Positions 46,791-55,241 of a DNA stretch of 64,000 nucleotides are shown piece by piece. The notes under the pieces are model-generated. The model had not been told where the DNA came from. It saw nothing but the letters and a program-made list of their open reading frames with translations, and did no database searches. Origin of the DNA: Hyphomonadaceae bacterium (lineage in GTDB: Bacteria; Pseudomonadota; Alphaproteobacteria; Caulobacterales; Aquidulcibacteraceae); the NCBI GenBank assembly GCA_019753105.1, contig JAIELJ010000007.1, positions 121,195 through 185,194 of the forward strand. Reading direction: 5' to 3'. Positions within the stretch are counted from its first letter, which is position 1. Each line of letters starts with the position of its first letter. The position numbers and the translations under genes were made by a program.

Positions 46791-47519
46791 CTATCGTTCG
46801 ACGCGGTTGAAGCGGACGGTCTCTTCGGGTGAGGTCAGGCGGCGGTCAATCGCGGTTTCTCTGGTCCAATAGTGCATCTGAACGTCGGACGAAGTGAGCT
46901 CCACTTGCGTCACACTCTTTGTCTCGGAGTGTGAACGCTGCATCATCGGCGCCCACGCGTCATTGTCACTGATGCGCAGGCTATGGAAGGCGCGGACAGT
47001 GTCGACGGCGACATCGCGCTCTGCCCACAGATCCCGGAGAAGCATTTCTCGTTTGGCTTTGACCTCGTCAAACTGCCACGACGACGACGTGATCATTGTG
47101 ATCTCGTCGGCGTCGGGAAGATCCTCGCGATCAAGGCGTGACCCTGTCCAATCCAATCGCGTGGCGCCGCGCTGATTAATGACAATACAGGTGAACGGAG
47201 AATAAGCGCTGTGATCAAGCGCGGTTAGTGCGACACACGCTGCGCTGATCGACGAGCCGCGCATGGCCGCCAGGACGATGTTGCCGCGGCTTGTCCTGCC
47301 TTGAGGGGCGGGATCGTATCGGTTCAGCAGACAAGCGACGACGCCATCGTCATTCACGCCAATCCATGTCCCTCCAGCTTGCATGTCGCGTGGTGCAGCA
47401 AACGTCATCTCAGCATTCGGCGATATTGCAGGCGGCGTTTCTTCACGCGTAGCGATGTCGTCGCGGTTCATTGTGACAAGCAGGCGATGCGGCTCGCGAA
47501 GAATAGTGAGTGTGCACAT
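46791..47519 (-). CDS. NRDE family protein (TANGO2-like)
   Basis: 242 residues. Begins MCTLTILRE and contains LLVTMNRDDIATRE, the NRDE signature (here NRDD) of the family, plus GGTWIGVNDDGVVACLLNR. The N-terminal Cys2 resembles an Ntn-type nucleophile after Met removal. Eukaryotic TANGO2 is linked to heme or lipid handling; the bacterial role is unknown. 12 nt separate it from the patatin start and 3 nt from the upstream esterase, so the three may be cotranscribed. Confidence 0.87.
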   Translation of the reverse strand: MCTLTILREPHRLLVTMNRDDIATREETPPAISPNAEMTFAAPRDMQAGGTWIGVNDDGVVACLLNRYDPAPQGRTSRGNIVLAAMRGSSISAACVALTALDHSAYSPFTCIVINQRGATRLDWTGSRLDREDLPDADEITMITSSSWQFDEVKAKREMLLRDLWAERDVAVDTVRAFHSLRISDNDAWAPMMQRSHSETKSVTQVELTSSDVQMHYWTRETAIDRRLTSPEETVRFNRVER

Positions 47520-47522
47520 CCC

Positions 47523-48770
47523 CTAAACGCCTCGCGATGCGGCTGAAGCCCGTGAAGGGGCCGCGTTGAAGTGAATATCCAGAAAATCGAGCGCGCGATC
47601 CCAATCGGACGAGCGCACGCCATGGCCGCCGGGGCGCACATAGAAGGCGATCTCAGCGCTCATCTGAGGCAGGCGCATGTCGTCCTGCGCGAGGCCGATA
47701 CGACCAAAGAGAGCATAGACCTCGCTGGCGGAGCGCGCCGCCGAAAACGAAGCGGCCGGATCAGACCAACGATCCAGTCCTGCGTTGCCCAATAGAATGG
47801 GCCTAGGGGCGAGCAAGGCCAACAACAAGTGTTGATCGAGTTCATCAGAATAACGACCGCGAGGGGACGCCGCCAACCGCGCCGGAAACCAGTGCGGGAA
47901 GCGTCGCACGATCTGCGCCGTCGTCTCTCCGCGCGTCGCGCTTGATAACGTAGCGCCGAACGTGCCGGATTGATTTGCAATGACGGCGCCGATGCGCGGG
48001 TCGACACCAGCGGCAAGCAAGGCGGCTTTGCCATATCGCGAGTGCCCCCAGACGGCGATGAGCGATGGGGCGATGCGGGGATTAGTATGCAGCGCCTCGA
48101 ACACGCTGAGATAGAGGGACGCCCAAGCCGCGATTGCCCCGCTCTCCTGAGCGTCGGCGCTTGGGTGGATGGGTGCTTCGCTGAAGAGCACCGGATCATC
48201 CGGAGCGATATCGCCAGCATAGAACACCGCGACCGCATATCCGCGCGCGATCATCGCTCGCAAAGGCGGCTGAAGAATCGCGTCGCCATGTGAAAGCTGC
48301 GTGAGCGCGCGCCCAAGGCTGGTGCGACAGCGCATCGGCCGCCAGGCAGGACTGGGCAGCCGGGCATCGACGTCACTATCGAGACCGCAAAAAACCGGAA
48401 GCACGAGGAGCGGGAAGCGCGTCCCGGCATTCGGAGTCAGCAGCGCTACTTGGAAGGGGGTGGCGCCCCCTGGCGCATCGAGGTGGAGAGTCAGAAGTTG
48501 AAGTTGAGCGGTTCGTTCTAGAGCCGAGCTGTCGATCGTGCGGTATTCAGCCCGCGCACTGGCGACCGGCGCCGCCGCGCCGTAGATTCTCTCAACGAAA
48601 GCGCTGCGCAGGAGCGGTGCGCGTCTCGACGTCCAGGCGCTGCTGTCGGCAACGGGCAAGTCGCCCTCGAAGGCGGCCAAGGGCGACGTCGGCGGACCGG
48701 GCACCGATCCCGGTGAGGCGCGCGCGGTGAACTGCACGCACCAAGCGATGGCGACCAGCAGCACTGCCAT
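47523..48770 (-). CDS. CE15-like esterase (glucuronoyl esterase family), secreted
   Basis: 415 residues from ATG 48770 (MAVLLVAIAWCVQF, signal or anchor helix). The frame is open to a TTG at 48896, but that stretch is not protein-like. Alpha/beta hydrolase with nucleophile motif WGHSRYGKAALLAAGVDPRIG, where the G-x-S-R-x-G-K pattern is that of carbohydrate esterase family 15; YALFG region with the acid; and PGGHGVRSSDWDRALDFLD with the catalytic His. CE15 enzymes cleave esters between lignin and glucuronoxylan; the substrate here is unproven. Confidence 0.75.
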   Translation of the reverse strand: MAVLLVAIAWCVQFTARASPGSVPGPPTSPLAAFEGDLPVADSSAWTSRRAPLLRSAFVERIYGAAAPVASARAEYRTIDSSALERTAQLQLLTLHLDAPGGATPFQVALLTPNAGTRFPLLVLPVFCGLDSDVDARLPSPAWRPMRCRTSLGRALTQLSHGDAILQPPLRAMIARGYAVAVFYAGDIAPDDPVLFSEAPIHPSADAQESGAIAAWASLYLSVFEALHTNPRIAPSLIAVWGHSRYGKAALLAAGVDPRIGAVIANQSGTFGATLSSATRGETTAQIVRRFPHWFPARLAASPRGRYSDELDQHLLLALLAPRPILLGNAGLDRWSDPAASFSAARSASEVYALFGRIGLAQDDMRLPQMSAEIAFYVRPGGHGVRSSDWDRALDFLDIHFNAAPSRASAASRGV

Positions 48771-48946
48771 CGTCGCCAAAACATGAAAGCGCCGCCACTC
48801 CCTAAGCAAGACTAGTCCCCCAGGACCACGCCATCGTTGGCGCGTGTTTTCGAAGGTCCCCGAGGGGGTACGAACCAGATGGCGCTTCGGTTGCAACGGC
48901 CTCGCGCGAGATTTTCGGCTTTAGCGGCGATGAGAGCCGCTTGACG

Positions 48947-49882
48947 TCACTCAGCGGCGATTGCGCTTCGGTCGTGCGGCGGGGTCCAGCCTGTGAGAAG
49001 GCGCGCTTGCGTGTCTTGGCTACGATAGAGGAAGTCGCCGGGGAGGCCGAGGCGTTTGCACGCTTGTGCGGGCGGCGCGTTCAGAATCGGCACGCGTTCA
49101 GTGAGCGCGCCCAATCCGCGGAGCGCGCGCGCCTCCAGCGGCGAAAGATCCCACTCTGCGCCAATCTCCAAGCGCTCGCGCACGTGCGGCGGCAACAGAG
49201 ATACCGAAGCCCGAGCCAGCGCGCGTTGCAGCGGCTTGGGTAATCCGATCGGACCTTTGCTGTTCACGAAGATCGTCAAGAACTCGGTGATGATGGGGTG
49301 CGGCTCAAAGCGCGGGAAGAGCGCTGCCAGCATCATGTTGAAGTCAGCGTCCGATCGAAGCGGCGCGCCGACGCCATAGAGCCGCGCGACGGGCTCGCCT
49401 TCGGCATAGTAGCGCAGCTTATCGGCTTCGCTGATCTGGGTGACGAAGCGATCATAGGCTGTAATGAAGCCCCATGAAGCCGTAGCGCTTACCCATTCGA
49501 GCAAATCGGCGTCGAGCGCGGTGTAGCGCTCGCCGCGCGGCGTCTCGCCTTGCACGCGTGCGTGCATGTTGGTGACGCCTTGTATTACACGCCGCGCCGC
49601 CGCCTTCGGCCCATAAACGCCGACCATCGCCGCCATGCCGGTGCGTTGCGAGCGGCCGATCGGGTCTTGCTTGAAGGTCGAGTAATCCCAGACGCCGGAA
49701 CGGATGCGCGCATCAGCGATTTCCAGGAGCACTGCCGCCACGCCGCCGACGCTCAGCGCGATTGGATTCTTGAACACGCGCCACGATACCGAATCTGGCC
49801 CGCAGAACGCTGCGGCGCCACGCGGGTTTCCGAAGTCGACCTTCCAGCCGAGATAGGACTCCATCTTGAGCATCGGGTTCAC
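48947..49882 (-). CDS. MpaB-like oxygenase family protein (DUF2236)
   Basis: 311 residues, GTG start (ATG at 49873 also possible). DUF2236 pattern: PDSVSWRVFKNPIALSVGG, LLEIADARI, TNMHARVQGETPRG, DADLLEWVSATASWGFITAYDRF. These proteins include the latex-clearing oxygenases and fungal MpaB, heme or metal enzymes. In many homologues the WV(S) position is WVH with a proposed heme-ligand His; here it is Ser, so the metal site may differ. 42 bp downstream of the ferritin/CDGSH gene on the same strand, probably one operon. Confidence 0.82.
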   Translation of the reverse strand: MNPMLKMESYLGWKVDFGNPRGAAAFCGPDSVSWRVFKNPIALSVGGVAAVLLEIADARIRSGVWDYSTFKQDPIGRSQRTGMAAMVGVYGPKAAARRVIQGVTNMHARVQGETPRGERYTALDADLLEWVSATASWGFITAYDRFVTQISEADKLRYYAEGEPVARLYGVGAPLRSDADFNMMLAALFPRFEPHPIITEFLTIFVNSKGPIGLPKPLQRALARASVSLLPPHVRERLEIGAEWDLSPLEARALRGLGALTERVPILNAPPAQACKRLGLPGDFLYRSQDTQARLLTGWTPPHDRSAIAAE

Positions 49883-49924
49883 ATATAGCGCAAAACGCTA
49901 ACGCGCACATGAGCCGAGGCAGAT

Positions 49925-51883
49925 TTACACGTCAGAGCGGAAACCGACTTTCGCGTGCGTGCCGTCGCAGAACGGCTTGGTGTTCGACTGGCCGCATCGG
50001 CAAAAACGCGCCGCCGTCATCCGCGCCACCATGCGCCCCGTGCCGGAGATCACTTCGAGGTTGCCGCGCACCATGAGCGGGCCGTTGAGTTGTGGCGTCA
50101 CCTCAAGCGGGCCATCGCGTACAGCGAGCATGGCGGTTTGGTCGCCGGTCGGCGGTTCGCCGCTGGCGCTGAAGCCGACATCATGGTGCGAGCCGTCACA
50201 GAACGGCTTGTTCTTCGATGCGCCGCAGCGACAGAGCGTGGCGCGATAGCCGAACGGTTCGCCGTCGATAGTGAGATCACCGCGGAACGCGTAGGGGCCA
50301 GCCTCTCGCACCGAGATGAGATTAACAGGCGGCGGCTGTTCTTCGCGCCCGCCATCCTTGCGTCGATACTGGATCGCGCCCGACGGACATTCTCGTGACA
50401 CCGCCATCAATTCTTCCGCGTCCATATCGTCGGGATGGATCCATGGGCCTTGCACATTGGCGAGGAAGACCTTCGGCGCACCGGTGACGCAGAAGCGCGA
50501 GTGAATGCAAAGCTTGCCGCGATAAAGGATTTGCACCGTCTCGCCCTCGGCCACTTCGAGACCATCGACTTTGGTCGTCGGCGGCGGGGGCTTTGGCTCA
50601 TTCGTTGGTGCCGGTGCGAGCGCGGGCGGTGGCTCGTTCGTCATCTCCGTAAAGCGCTGTGCGCGGGCGGCCAGCGCTTTCAGCAACCCAGCGGCGCGCG
50701 CGCATCGTTGGTCGTTTTCATCAAGCCGCGCGGCGTACTTGGATAATTCCGTCATACGCTCGGCGAAGAACCGCCGCGCGCCGGCCGAAGGCGGAAACGG
50801 CGCAGCATCGCGTAGCGACGTGAACGACATACCGGCATTGCAATCCGGATGGGACGGCCCGGCCGGACGGCGCGCGGCGCTCTCGCCCAACAGCGTCGCT
50901 ACTTTCATGAGATCGATGCCGAGATCGACGGTGAGGGCTTTCTCCGCGCTTGGGCTCGGCAGCACGTACGCGTATCCGAGCAAGCGCAACATTGTCTGAT
51001 AAGTAGCGTTCGCGACATCGACGATGGCGGCGGCGTTCTCGTCCTCAAGCCATACGCGATTCTCAGCGAGCGGACGGCGCAGGACGGGATTCACAGCGGC
51101 CGGATGGGCCGGTGTGAAGTCCGGGTTCTTTGCCAGCAACGCATCGTACTCGTCGCGGATGTGGCGGAAGCGGCAAAAGTGCGAGTTCTGGTTCTCATCG
51201 TTGGCGCCTTCGCCTTCGGTGATGATCGCTGCACACGCTTGCAGCGCCGTCTTCAAACACAGAACCGGCTTTGCGCCTTTCAGCACGAGTTCCGCTTCGG
51301 AAAGCTGCAGAGCGGGGTCGCCGCAGAACAGCGCTTTCTCGCCGAGCTTGTCGGCCATGAAGGAGAGCGCCTTCTCCATCATGTCGTAGAATTCGCCGAC
51401 GGTTTCATAATCGAACGCCATCGGCGTCAGGCGCGGGCGCGTCGAGCCTCGGCGAAAGTTGCGTTCGTAGCGGAATGACTCGCCATCTGGCTCTTGGGAG
51501 TCGCGCGGGCGCTCGAGGTGAATGAAGTGCTGGAGCACGTCGCGATTGAAGGGCGCCAACTTCACCACGACGCCCGCTGGCAGATAGCCGGGATCGAGCG
51601 GAAAGTTGCCGCGGCCAAAGCCTGGGCTGCCGCCCACCGCCGCGGTGATGTTCCACACAGCGACGAGGTGGCCCATTTCATCGATGGCGACATCGAGGAT
51701 CGCGCGGCGCCAGCGTTTGACCGCTTCAGCTTCCTCAGCGCTCAAGCCTTCGGCTTCGCCATCCTTCAGCGAGAAGGCGGCGTAGAGGTAGGTGCACATC
51801 AAATTGTGCTCCAGCTCCGCCGCCTCGTAGAGCGCGTGGATCAATTGTTCGCGCGTTGGAGCGAGAACTGGATCAGCCGTCAT
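49925..51883 (-). CDS. Ferritin-like / 4Fe-4S / double-CDGSH iron-sulfur fusion protein
   Basis: 652 residues from ATG 51883. N-terminal ferritin-like domain of the VioB/iminophenylpyruvate-dimer-synthase type (about 10-240) with EAAELEHNLMCTYLYA and DVAIDEMGHLVAVWNI, i.e. the Glu...E-x2-H iron ligands. Helical middle (about 260-415), Pro-rich linker, then a single-cluster ferredoxin-like domain (about 440-500; CIHSRFC, ECPSGAI). Two CDGSH domains follow, each with C-x-C...C-x3-H: CRCGASKNKPFCDGSHH (about 551-567) and CRCGQSNTKPFCDGTH (about 628-643). A multi-centre redox protein; reaction unknown. Divergent from the FixJ-type regulator. Confidence 0.85.
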   Translation of the reverse strand: MTADPVLAPTREQLIHALYEAAELEHNLMCTYLYAAFSLKDGEAEGLSAEEAEAVKRWRRAILDVAIDEMGHLVAVWNITAAVGGSPGFGRGNFPLDPGYLPAGVVVKLAPFNRDVLQHFIHLERPRDSQEPDGESFRYERNFRRGSTRPRLTPMAFDYETVGEFYDMMEKALSFMADKLGEKALFCGDPALQLSEAELVLKGAKPVLCLKTALQACAAIITEGEGANDENQNSHFCRFRHIRDEYDALLAKNPDFTPAHPAAVNPVLRRPLAENRVWLEDENAAAIVDVANATYQTMLRLLGYAYVLPSPSAEKALTVDLGIDLMKVATLLGESAARRPAGPSHPDCNAGMSFTSLRDAAPFPPSAGARRFFAERMTELSKYAARLDENDQRCARAAGLLKALAARAQRFTEMTNEPPPALAPAPTNEPKPPPPTTKVDGLEVAEGETVQILYRGKLCIHSRFCVTGAPKVFLANVQGPWIHPDDMDAEELMAVSRECPSGAIQYRRKDGGREEQPPPVNLISVREAGPYAFRGDLTIDGEPFGYRATLCRCGASKNKPFCDGSHHDVGFSASGEPPTGDQTAMLAVRDGPLEVTPQLNGPLMVRGNLEVISGTGRMVARMTAARFCRCGQSNTKPFCDGTHAKVGFRSDV

Positions 51884-51941
51884 CAAGAACCTCTAGGAAC
51901 AGGGCGTCAGCTTAGCGGATGCGCTTGCCATCGGCCCAATC

Positions 51942-51953
51942 ATATTATGGTAT
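51942..51953. promoter_or_regulatory. Putative response-regulator operator, site A (ATAT-TATG-GTAT)
   Basis: Half-sites ATAT (51942-51945) and GTAT (51950-51953) four bases apart, one mismatch from the ATAC-N4-GTAT found twice more in this cluster. It lies in the 111-bp divergent promoter between the ferritin/CDGSH gene and the FixJ-type regulator. A second degenerate copy, ATGC-GTAG-GTAT, is at 51975-51986, 33 bp away. NarL/FixJ-type regulators of the TodT/StyR group bind half-sites separated by four bases, the same geometry. Confidence 0.55.
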
Positions 51954-51994
51954 AGGCGCCGCTCGCGCCAAGTTATGCGTAGGTATTGGGTGCG

Positions 51995-52609
51995 ATGATT
52001 TCGGTCGTACACATCATTGATGACGACGCCTCCTTGCGTAGCGCGTTGGACAGTCTCTTCCGCTCCACCGGACTGGAGACGCGCCTTCACGAATCTGTCA
52101 CGGCGTTCATGGATGCGCCGCTGATCGATGCGCCTGGTTGCCTCGTGCTCGATGTGCGCATGCCGGGCATGAACGGCTTGGACTTCCAGCAAAAGCTTGA
52201 AGAATTGGGCGTACGCCTGCCGGTCATCATGATGACTGGCCACGGCGATATTCCGATGAGCGTGCGCGCGATGAAGGCGGGCGCGGTGGATTTTCTCGCC
52301 AAGCCCTTCCGCGATCAGGAAATGCTGGACGCCGTCGCCACAGCATTAGAGCGCGATCAGGCCCGGCGCGCCGAGAGCGACAAAACAGATACGCTCAAGG
52401 CTGCATACGCAACTTTGTCGCCGCGCGAGCGCCAAGTCATGGCGCTGGTGGCGGCCGGCAAGATGAATAAGCAGGTCGCGGGCGATCTCAATCTGAGCGA
52501 AATCACCGTGAAGATCCACCGCGGCTCGGCCATGCGCAAGATGGGGGCGCGAACCCTTGCCGATCTTGTGCGCATGGCTGAAGCGCTGGGCGTCCGGCCG
52601 GGCGCCTAA
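51995..52609 (+). CDS. FixJ/TodT-type response regulator with LuxR DNA-binding domain
   Basis: 204 residues from ATG 51995. Receiver domain (about 1-120) with acidic pocket IIDDDAS, phospho-Asp about 53 (VLDVRMPGMNG), MMTGHGD and the Lys of AKPFRD. Short linker, then a LuxR-type helix-turn-helix (about 137-200: LSPRERQVMALVAAGKMNKQVAGDLNLSEITVKIHR). Likely transcription factor for this neighbourhood. Divergent from the ferritin/CDGSH gene and followed by a stand-alone receiver and a PAS kinase. Confidence 0.94.
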   Translation: MISVVHIIDDDASLRSALDSLFRSTGLETRLHESVTAFMDAPLIDAPGCLVLDVRMPGMNGLDFQQKLEELGVRLPVIMMTGHGDIPMSVRAMKAGAVDFLAKPFRDQEMLDAVATALERDQARRAESDKTDTLKAAYATLSPRERQVMALVAAGKMNKQVAGDLNLSEITVKIHRGSAMRKMGARTLADLVRMAEALGVRPGA

Positions 52610-52627
52610 ACGATAGGCGCTGCACTT

Positions 52628-52643
52628 TCATACTAGCGTATGA
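52628..52643. promoter_or_regulatory. Putative response-regulator operator, site B (TCATAC-TAGC-GTATGA)
   Basis: Perfect 6-bp inverted repeat with a 4-bp centre (52628-52643), the best copy of the ATAC-N4-GTAT motif. It contains the ATG usually taken as the start of the receiver gene (52640). Either the true start is downstream (GTG at 52679) or binding here blocks transcription or elongation. Confidence 0.6.
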
Positions 52644-53047
52644 TTTCATCAGCCGAGCACGGAGCCGACATTAGCCACGTGGCTGATGACACCCTGATTT
52701 CGATCATCGACGACGATGACTCGCTGCGTACGGCGCTGGTGGGGCTCGTCCGTTCGCTCGGTTACCGGGCGAATGGCTTTGCCTGCGCCGAGGATTTTCT
52801 CGCCGCCGACCACGCGTCCCGCAGCGCCGCCATCGTCACCGACATCCATATGCCGGGCCTCTCGGGCATTGAACTCAAGCAACGCCTGACCGCGGACGGC
52901 TGCGCTGCGCCCGTCATAATGATCACCGCGCGTTCGGAGGCCGGCCTGCAGGAGAAGGCGTTCGAGAGCGGCGCGGTCTGCGTGCTGCGCAAACCGTTCG
53001 CCGCGGAAGCGCTGATCGAGTGCTTGGAGCGCGCGCTGGCGAAATAG
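52640..53047 (+). CDS. Stand-alone response regulator receiver
   Basis: 135 residues. Receiver domain only: IIDDDDS pocket, phospho-Asp about 68 (VTDIHMPGLSG), MITARSE, LRKPFAAE. No output domain, so it may be a phosphate sink or phosphorelay intermediate for the adjacent kinase and FixJ-type regulator. The start is uncertain: ATG 52640 has no clear ribosome site and sits in an inverted repeat, and GTG 52679 would trim 13 residues ahead of the receiver fold. Confidence 0.88.
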   Translation: MISSAEHGADISHVADDTLISIIDDDDSLRTALVGLVRSLGYRANGFACAEDFLAADHASRSAAIVTDIHMPGLSGIELKQRLTADGCAAPVIMITARSEAGLQEKAFESGAVCVLRKPFAAEALIECLERALAK

Positions 53048-53071
53048 CAGCAAGCGCGCTAGGGGAGGCGC

Positions 53072-54301
53072 ATGGTTACAGAACCAGAACCGAGCGCCGA
53101 GCAAGCCTTGCGCGAAAGCGAGTATCGCTATCGCAATCTCTTTCAAGCGATGGCGGCGTCGTTCTGGGAACTCGATTTCTCACCTGTCGGCGCCATGCTG
53201 CGCGATCTGCGCAAGCAGGGCGTGACCGACTACGCCGCTTACTTCGCCGAGCATCCAGCTTTCGTGCGCCAGATGATGGCCGCGACCCGCGTTATTGACG
53301 TGAACGATCAGACCGTGGCGTTGTTTGGTCGAGGTGAAAAAGCCGAGTTGCTGCGGCCGCTCGATGATTATTGGCCCGAAGAGAGCAATCACGTCTACGC
53401 TGCAAGCGTGCTCGCCGCCGTCAGCGGCAGAGCCAGCTACGCCACGGAGTGCAAACTCAGAAAGCTCAACGGCGAAACCTTCGACGCATTGTTCACCGCA
53501 TGTTTTGCGCCGGAGGCTGTGGCCAACGGCAAGCTGCTCATCGGGGTTATCGACGTGTCAGAACGCGTGCAGGCGCAAGCCATGCTGCGCCAAGTGCAAG
53601 CTGAGTTCGCGCACGCCGCGCGAGTCTCCATGTTAGGCGAGCTGACAGCGTCGATCGCCCATGAAGTCAACCAGCCGCTCGCCGCGATCGCCACCAACGC
53701 TTCCGCGGGCCTGCGCTGGCTCGATCGGCCTGAGCCTGACATCGTCGAAGTCCGCGCGCTGACGCAGCGCATTATCGCCGACGCCCAGCGCGCGGCCGAT
53801 ATCATCTCACGCGTGCGTACCATGGCCGGCCACCGCGCTCCTGAAACCGCGCCGATTGCCGTGAATGGCGTGGTTGAAGAGGCGATGCTGTTCCTTGCGC
53901 ACGAACTGCAAGCGCATCAGGTCGCGTTGCGGCTCGTGCTCGTTAAGGGCTTGCCGCCGGTTATGGCCGATCGCGTGCAGGTGCAGCAGGTGATTGTGAA
54001 CCTAGCGGTCAACGCCATTCAGGCGATGGCGCAAACCGCCAGCGCCGTGCGCGCTTTGACGATCAGCACCAGCGCTCGCGACGATCTCGTGACAATCGAT
54101 GTTGAGGATAGCGGCCCTGGAGTCGATCTCGCGCAACAGCATCGTCTGTTCGAGAGCTTCTTCACGACCAAGGCCAACGGCATGGGCATGGGTCTGCCGA
54201 TCTGCCGTTCAATCGTTGAGAGCTATGGCGGCGCCCTTTCGGTGCGCAATCGCGCCGAAGGCGGCGCCTGTTTTACAGTCACGTTGCCGGTCGCGTCATG
54301 A
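53072..54301 (+). CDS. Cytosolic PAS-domain sensor histidine kinase
   Basis: 409 residues, no membrane helices. Good ribosome site AGGGGAGG before the ATG. PAS-like sensor (about 15-170; the RVIDVNDQTVALFG segment and the DVSERVQAQ exit), dimerisation helix with ELTASIAHEVNQPLAAI (phospho-acceptor His about 197) and HATPase domain with NLAVNAIQAM (N box), VEDSGPGVD (G1), TTKANGMGMGLPI (G2). The HEVNQPL form is that of FixL/DctB/TodS-like kinases. It probably phosphorylates the FixJ-type regulator. The PAS ligand (redox, heme, flavin or aromatic) is not evident. Confidence 0.93.
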   Translation: MVTEPEPSAEQALRESEYRYRNLFQAMAASFWELDFSPVGAMLRDLRKQGVTDYAAYFAEHPAFVRQMMAATRVIDVNDQTVALFGRGEKAELLRPLDDYWPEESNHVYAASVLAAVSGRASYATECKLRKLNGETFDALFTACFAPEAVANGKLLIGVIDVSERVQAQAMLRQVQAEFAHAARVSMLGELTASIAHEVNQPLAAIATNASAGLRWLDRPEPDIVEVRALTQRIIADAQRAADIISRVRTMAGHRAPETAPIAVNGVVEEAMLFLAHELQAHQVALRLVLVKGLPPVMADRVQVQQVIVNLAVNAIQAMAQTASAVRALTISTSARDDLVTIDVEDSGPGVDLAQQHRLFESFFTTKANGMGMGLPICRSIVESYGGALSVRNRAEGGACFTVTLPVAS

Positions 54302-54309
54302 ACGCGATT

Positions 54310-54321
54310 ATACGTCTGTAT
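54310..54321. promoter_or_regulatory. Putative response-regulator operator, site C (ATAC-GTCT-GTAT)
   Basis: Exact ATAC-N4-GTAT inverted repeat at 54310-54321, just after the kinase stop and 80 bp ahead of the first alpha/beta hydrolase start. It is the third copy of this motif in the cluster and would bring the two hydrolase genes under the same regulator. Confidence 0.55.
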
Positions 54322-54401
54322 TAGAGCTTTAGCCCTATGTAGAATGGTTATCGGCTGGGCGTGGGCGCATCCTCTCATCATCGAATGAGATGGAGGTTCC
54401 G

Positions 54402-55214
54402 ATGACCAAGACAATCGTTCTCGTACACGGCGCGTGGCTGAATTCGAAAGCCTGGGAAAACTGGAAGACGCGCTTTGAAGCGCGCGGCTACACCGTCGTC
54501 ACGCCGGATTGGCCGGGCGATGAAGGCGATCCCGTCGATCTCAAAGCCAATCCACGCAAAGAGTTGACGAAGTACGGCCCGAAAGAAATCGTTGCGCATT
54601 ATGAGCGCATTATTCGCGCGCTGCCGGAAAGCCCGATCATTATCGGCCACAGCGCTGGCGGCGTGTTCACGCAGCATTTGCTCGATCGTGGCCTGGGCGT
54701 CGCGGGCGTCGCCATCGATCCCGCACCGACACCTGGCGTTGGCTTGCCACTCGATGCGGTGATCTCGGCTTTCCCGGTGCTGAGCGATCCCTTCAGCGGC
54801 GGCAAGGTTGTGTCGATGACGAAGAAGTTCTTCGCCGAGCGCTTCGCCAACGGCTTGCCGCGCGATCAGATCGACTACCAGTTCGATCGCTACATCGTGC
54901 CGACGGCTGGCAAAGTCTATTGGGACGGCGTCGTCTCCGGCGGCGCGGGCGCAATCACTTGGAACAGCAAGACGCGCGCGCCGCTTCTGCTGATCGGCGG
55001 CGGCATCGATCTCATCGCGCCGGCCAGCATGACGCGCGCCATCTTCGCCAAGCAAAAGCGCGCCAAGTCGCTCACTGAGCTGAAGATATACGAAGATCGC
55101 TCGCACTATCTCTGCGCGGAACCGGGCTGGGAAGAAGTGGCCGACTACGCGCTTGGCTGGGCCGAGCGCAATCAACGCGGCGCAGTGACTCCCCTCAGCG
55201 CCCGCGCGGCCTAA
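54402..55214 (+). CDS. Alpha/beta hydrolase
   Basis: 270 residues from ATG 54402, which has GGAGG at a good distance; an ATG at 54390 overlaps that ribosome site and is rejected. Fold motifs: VLVHGAWLNSKAW (oxyanion strand), nucleophile IIIGHSAGGVFTQ, and a C-terminal SHYLCAEPGWEEVA with the His. Resembles small cytosolic hydrolases annotated as esterases or hydroxynitrile-lyase-like. No signal peptide. Substrate unknown. A second alpha/beta hydrolase follows after 27 nt. Confidence 0.88.
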   Translation: MTKTIVLVHGAWLNSKAWENWKTRFEARGYTVVTPDWPGDEGDPVDLKANPRKELTKYGPKEIVAHYERIIRALPESPIIIGHSAGGVFTQHLLDRGLGVAGVAIDPAPTPGVGLPLDAVISAFPVLSDPFSGGKVVSMTKKFFAERFANGLPRDQIDYQFDRYIVPTAGKVYWDGVVSGGAGAITWNSKTRAPLLLIGGGIDLIAPASMTRAIFAKQKRAKSLTELKIYEDRSHYLCAEPGWEEVADYALGWAERNQRGAVTPLSARAA

Positions 55215-55241
55215 TTCAACGCAAAGCAAAGGAGGCTCAAG

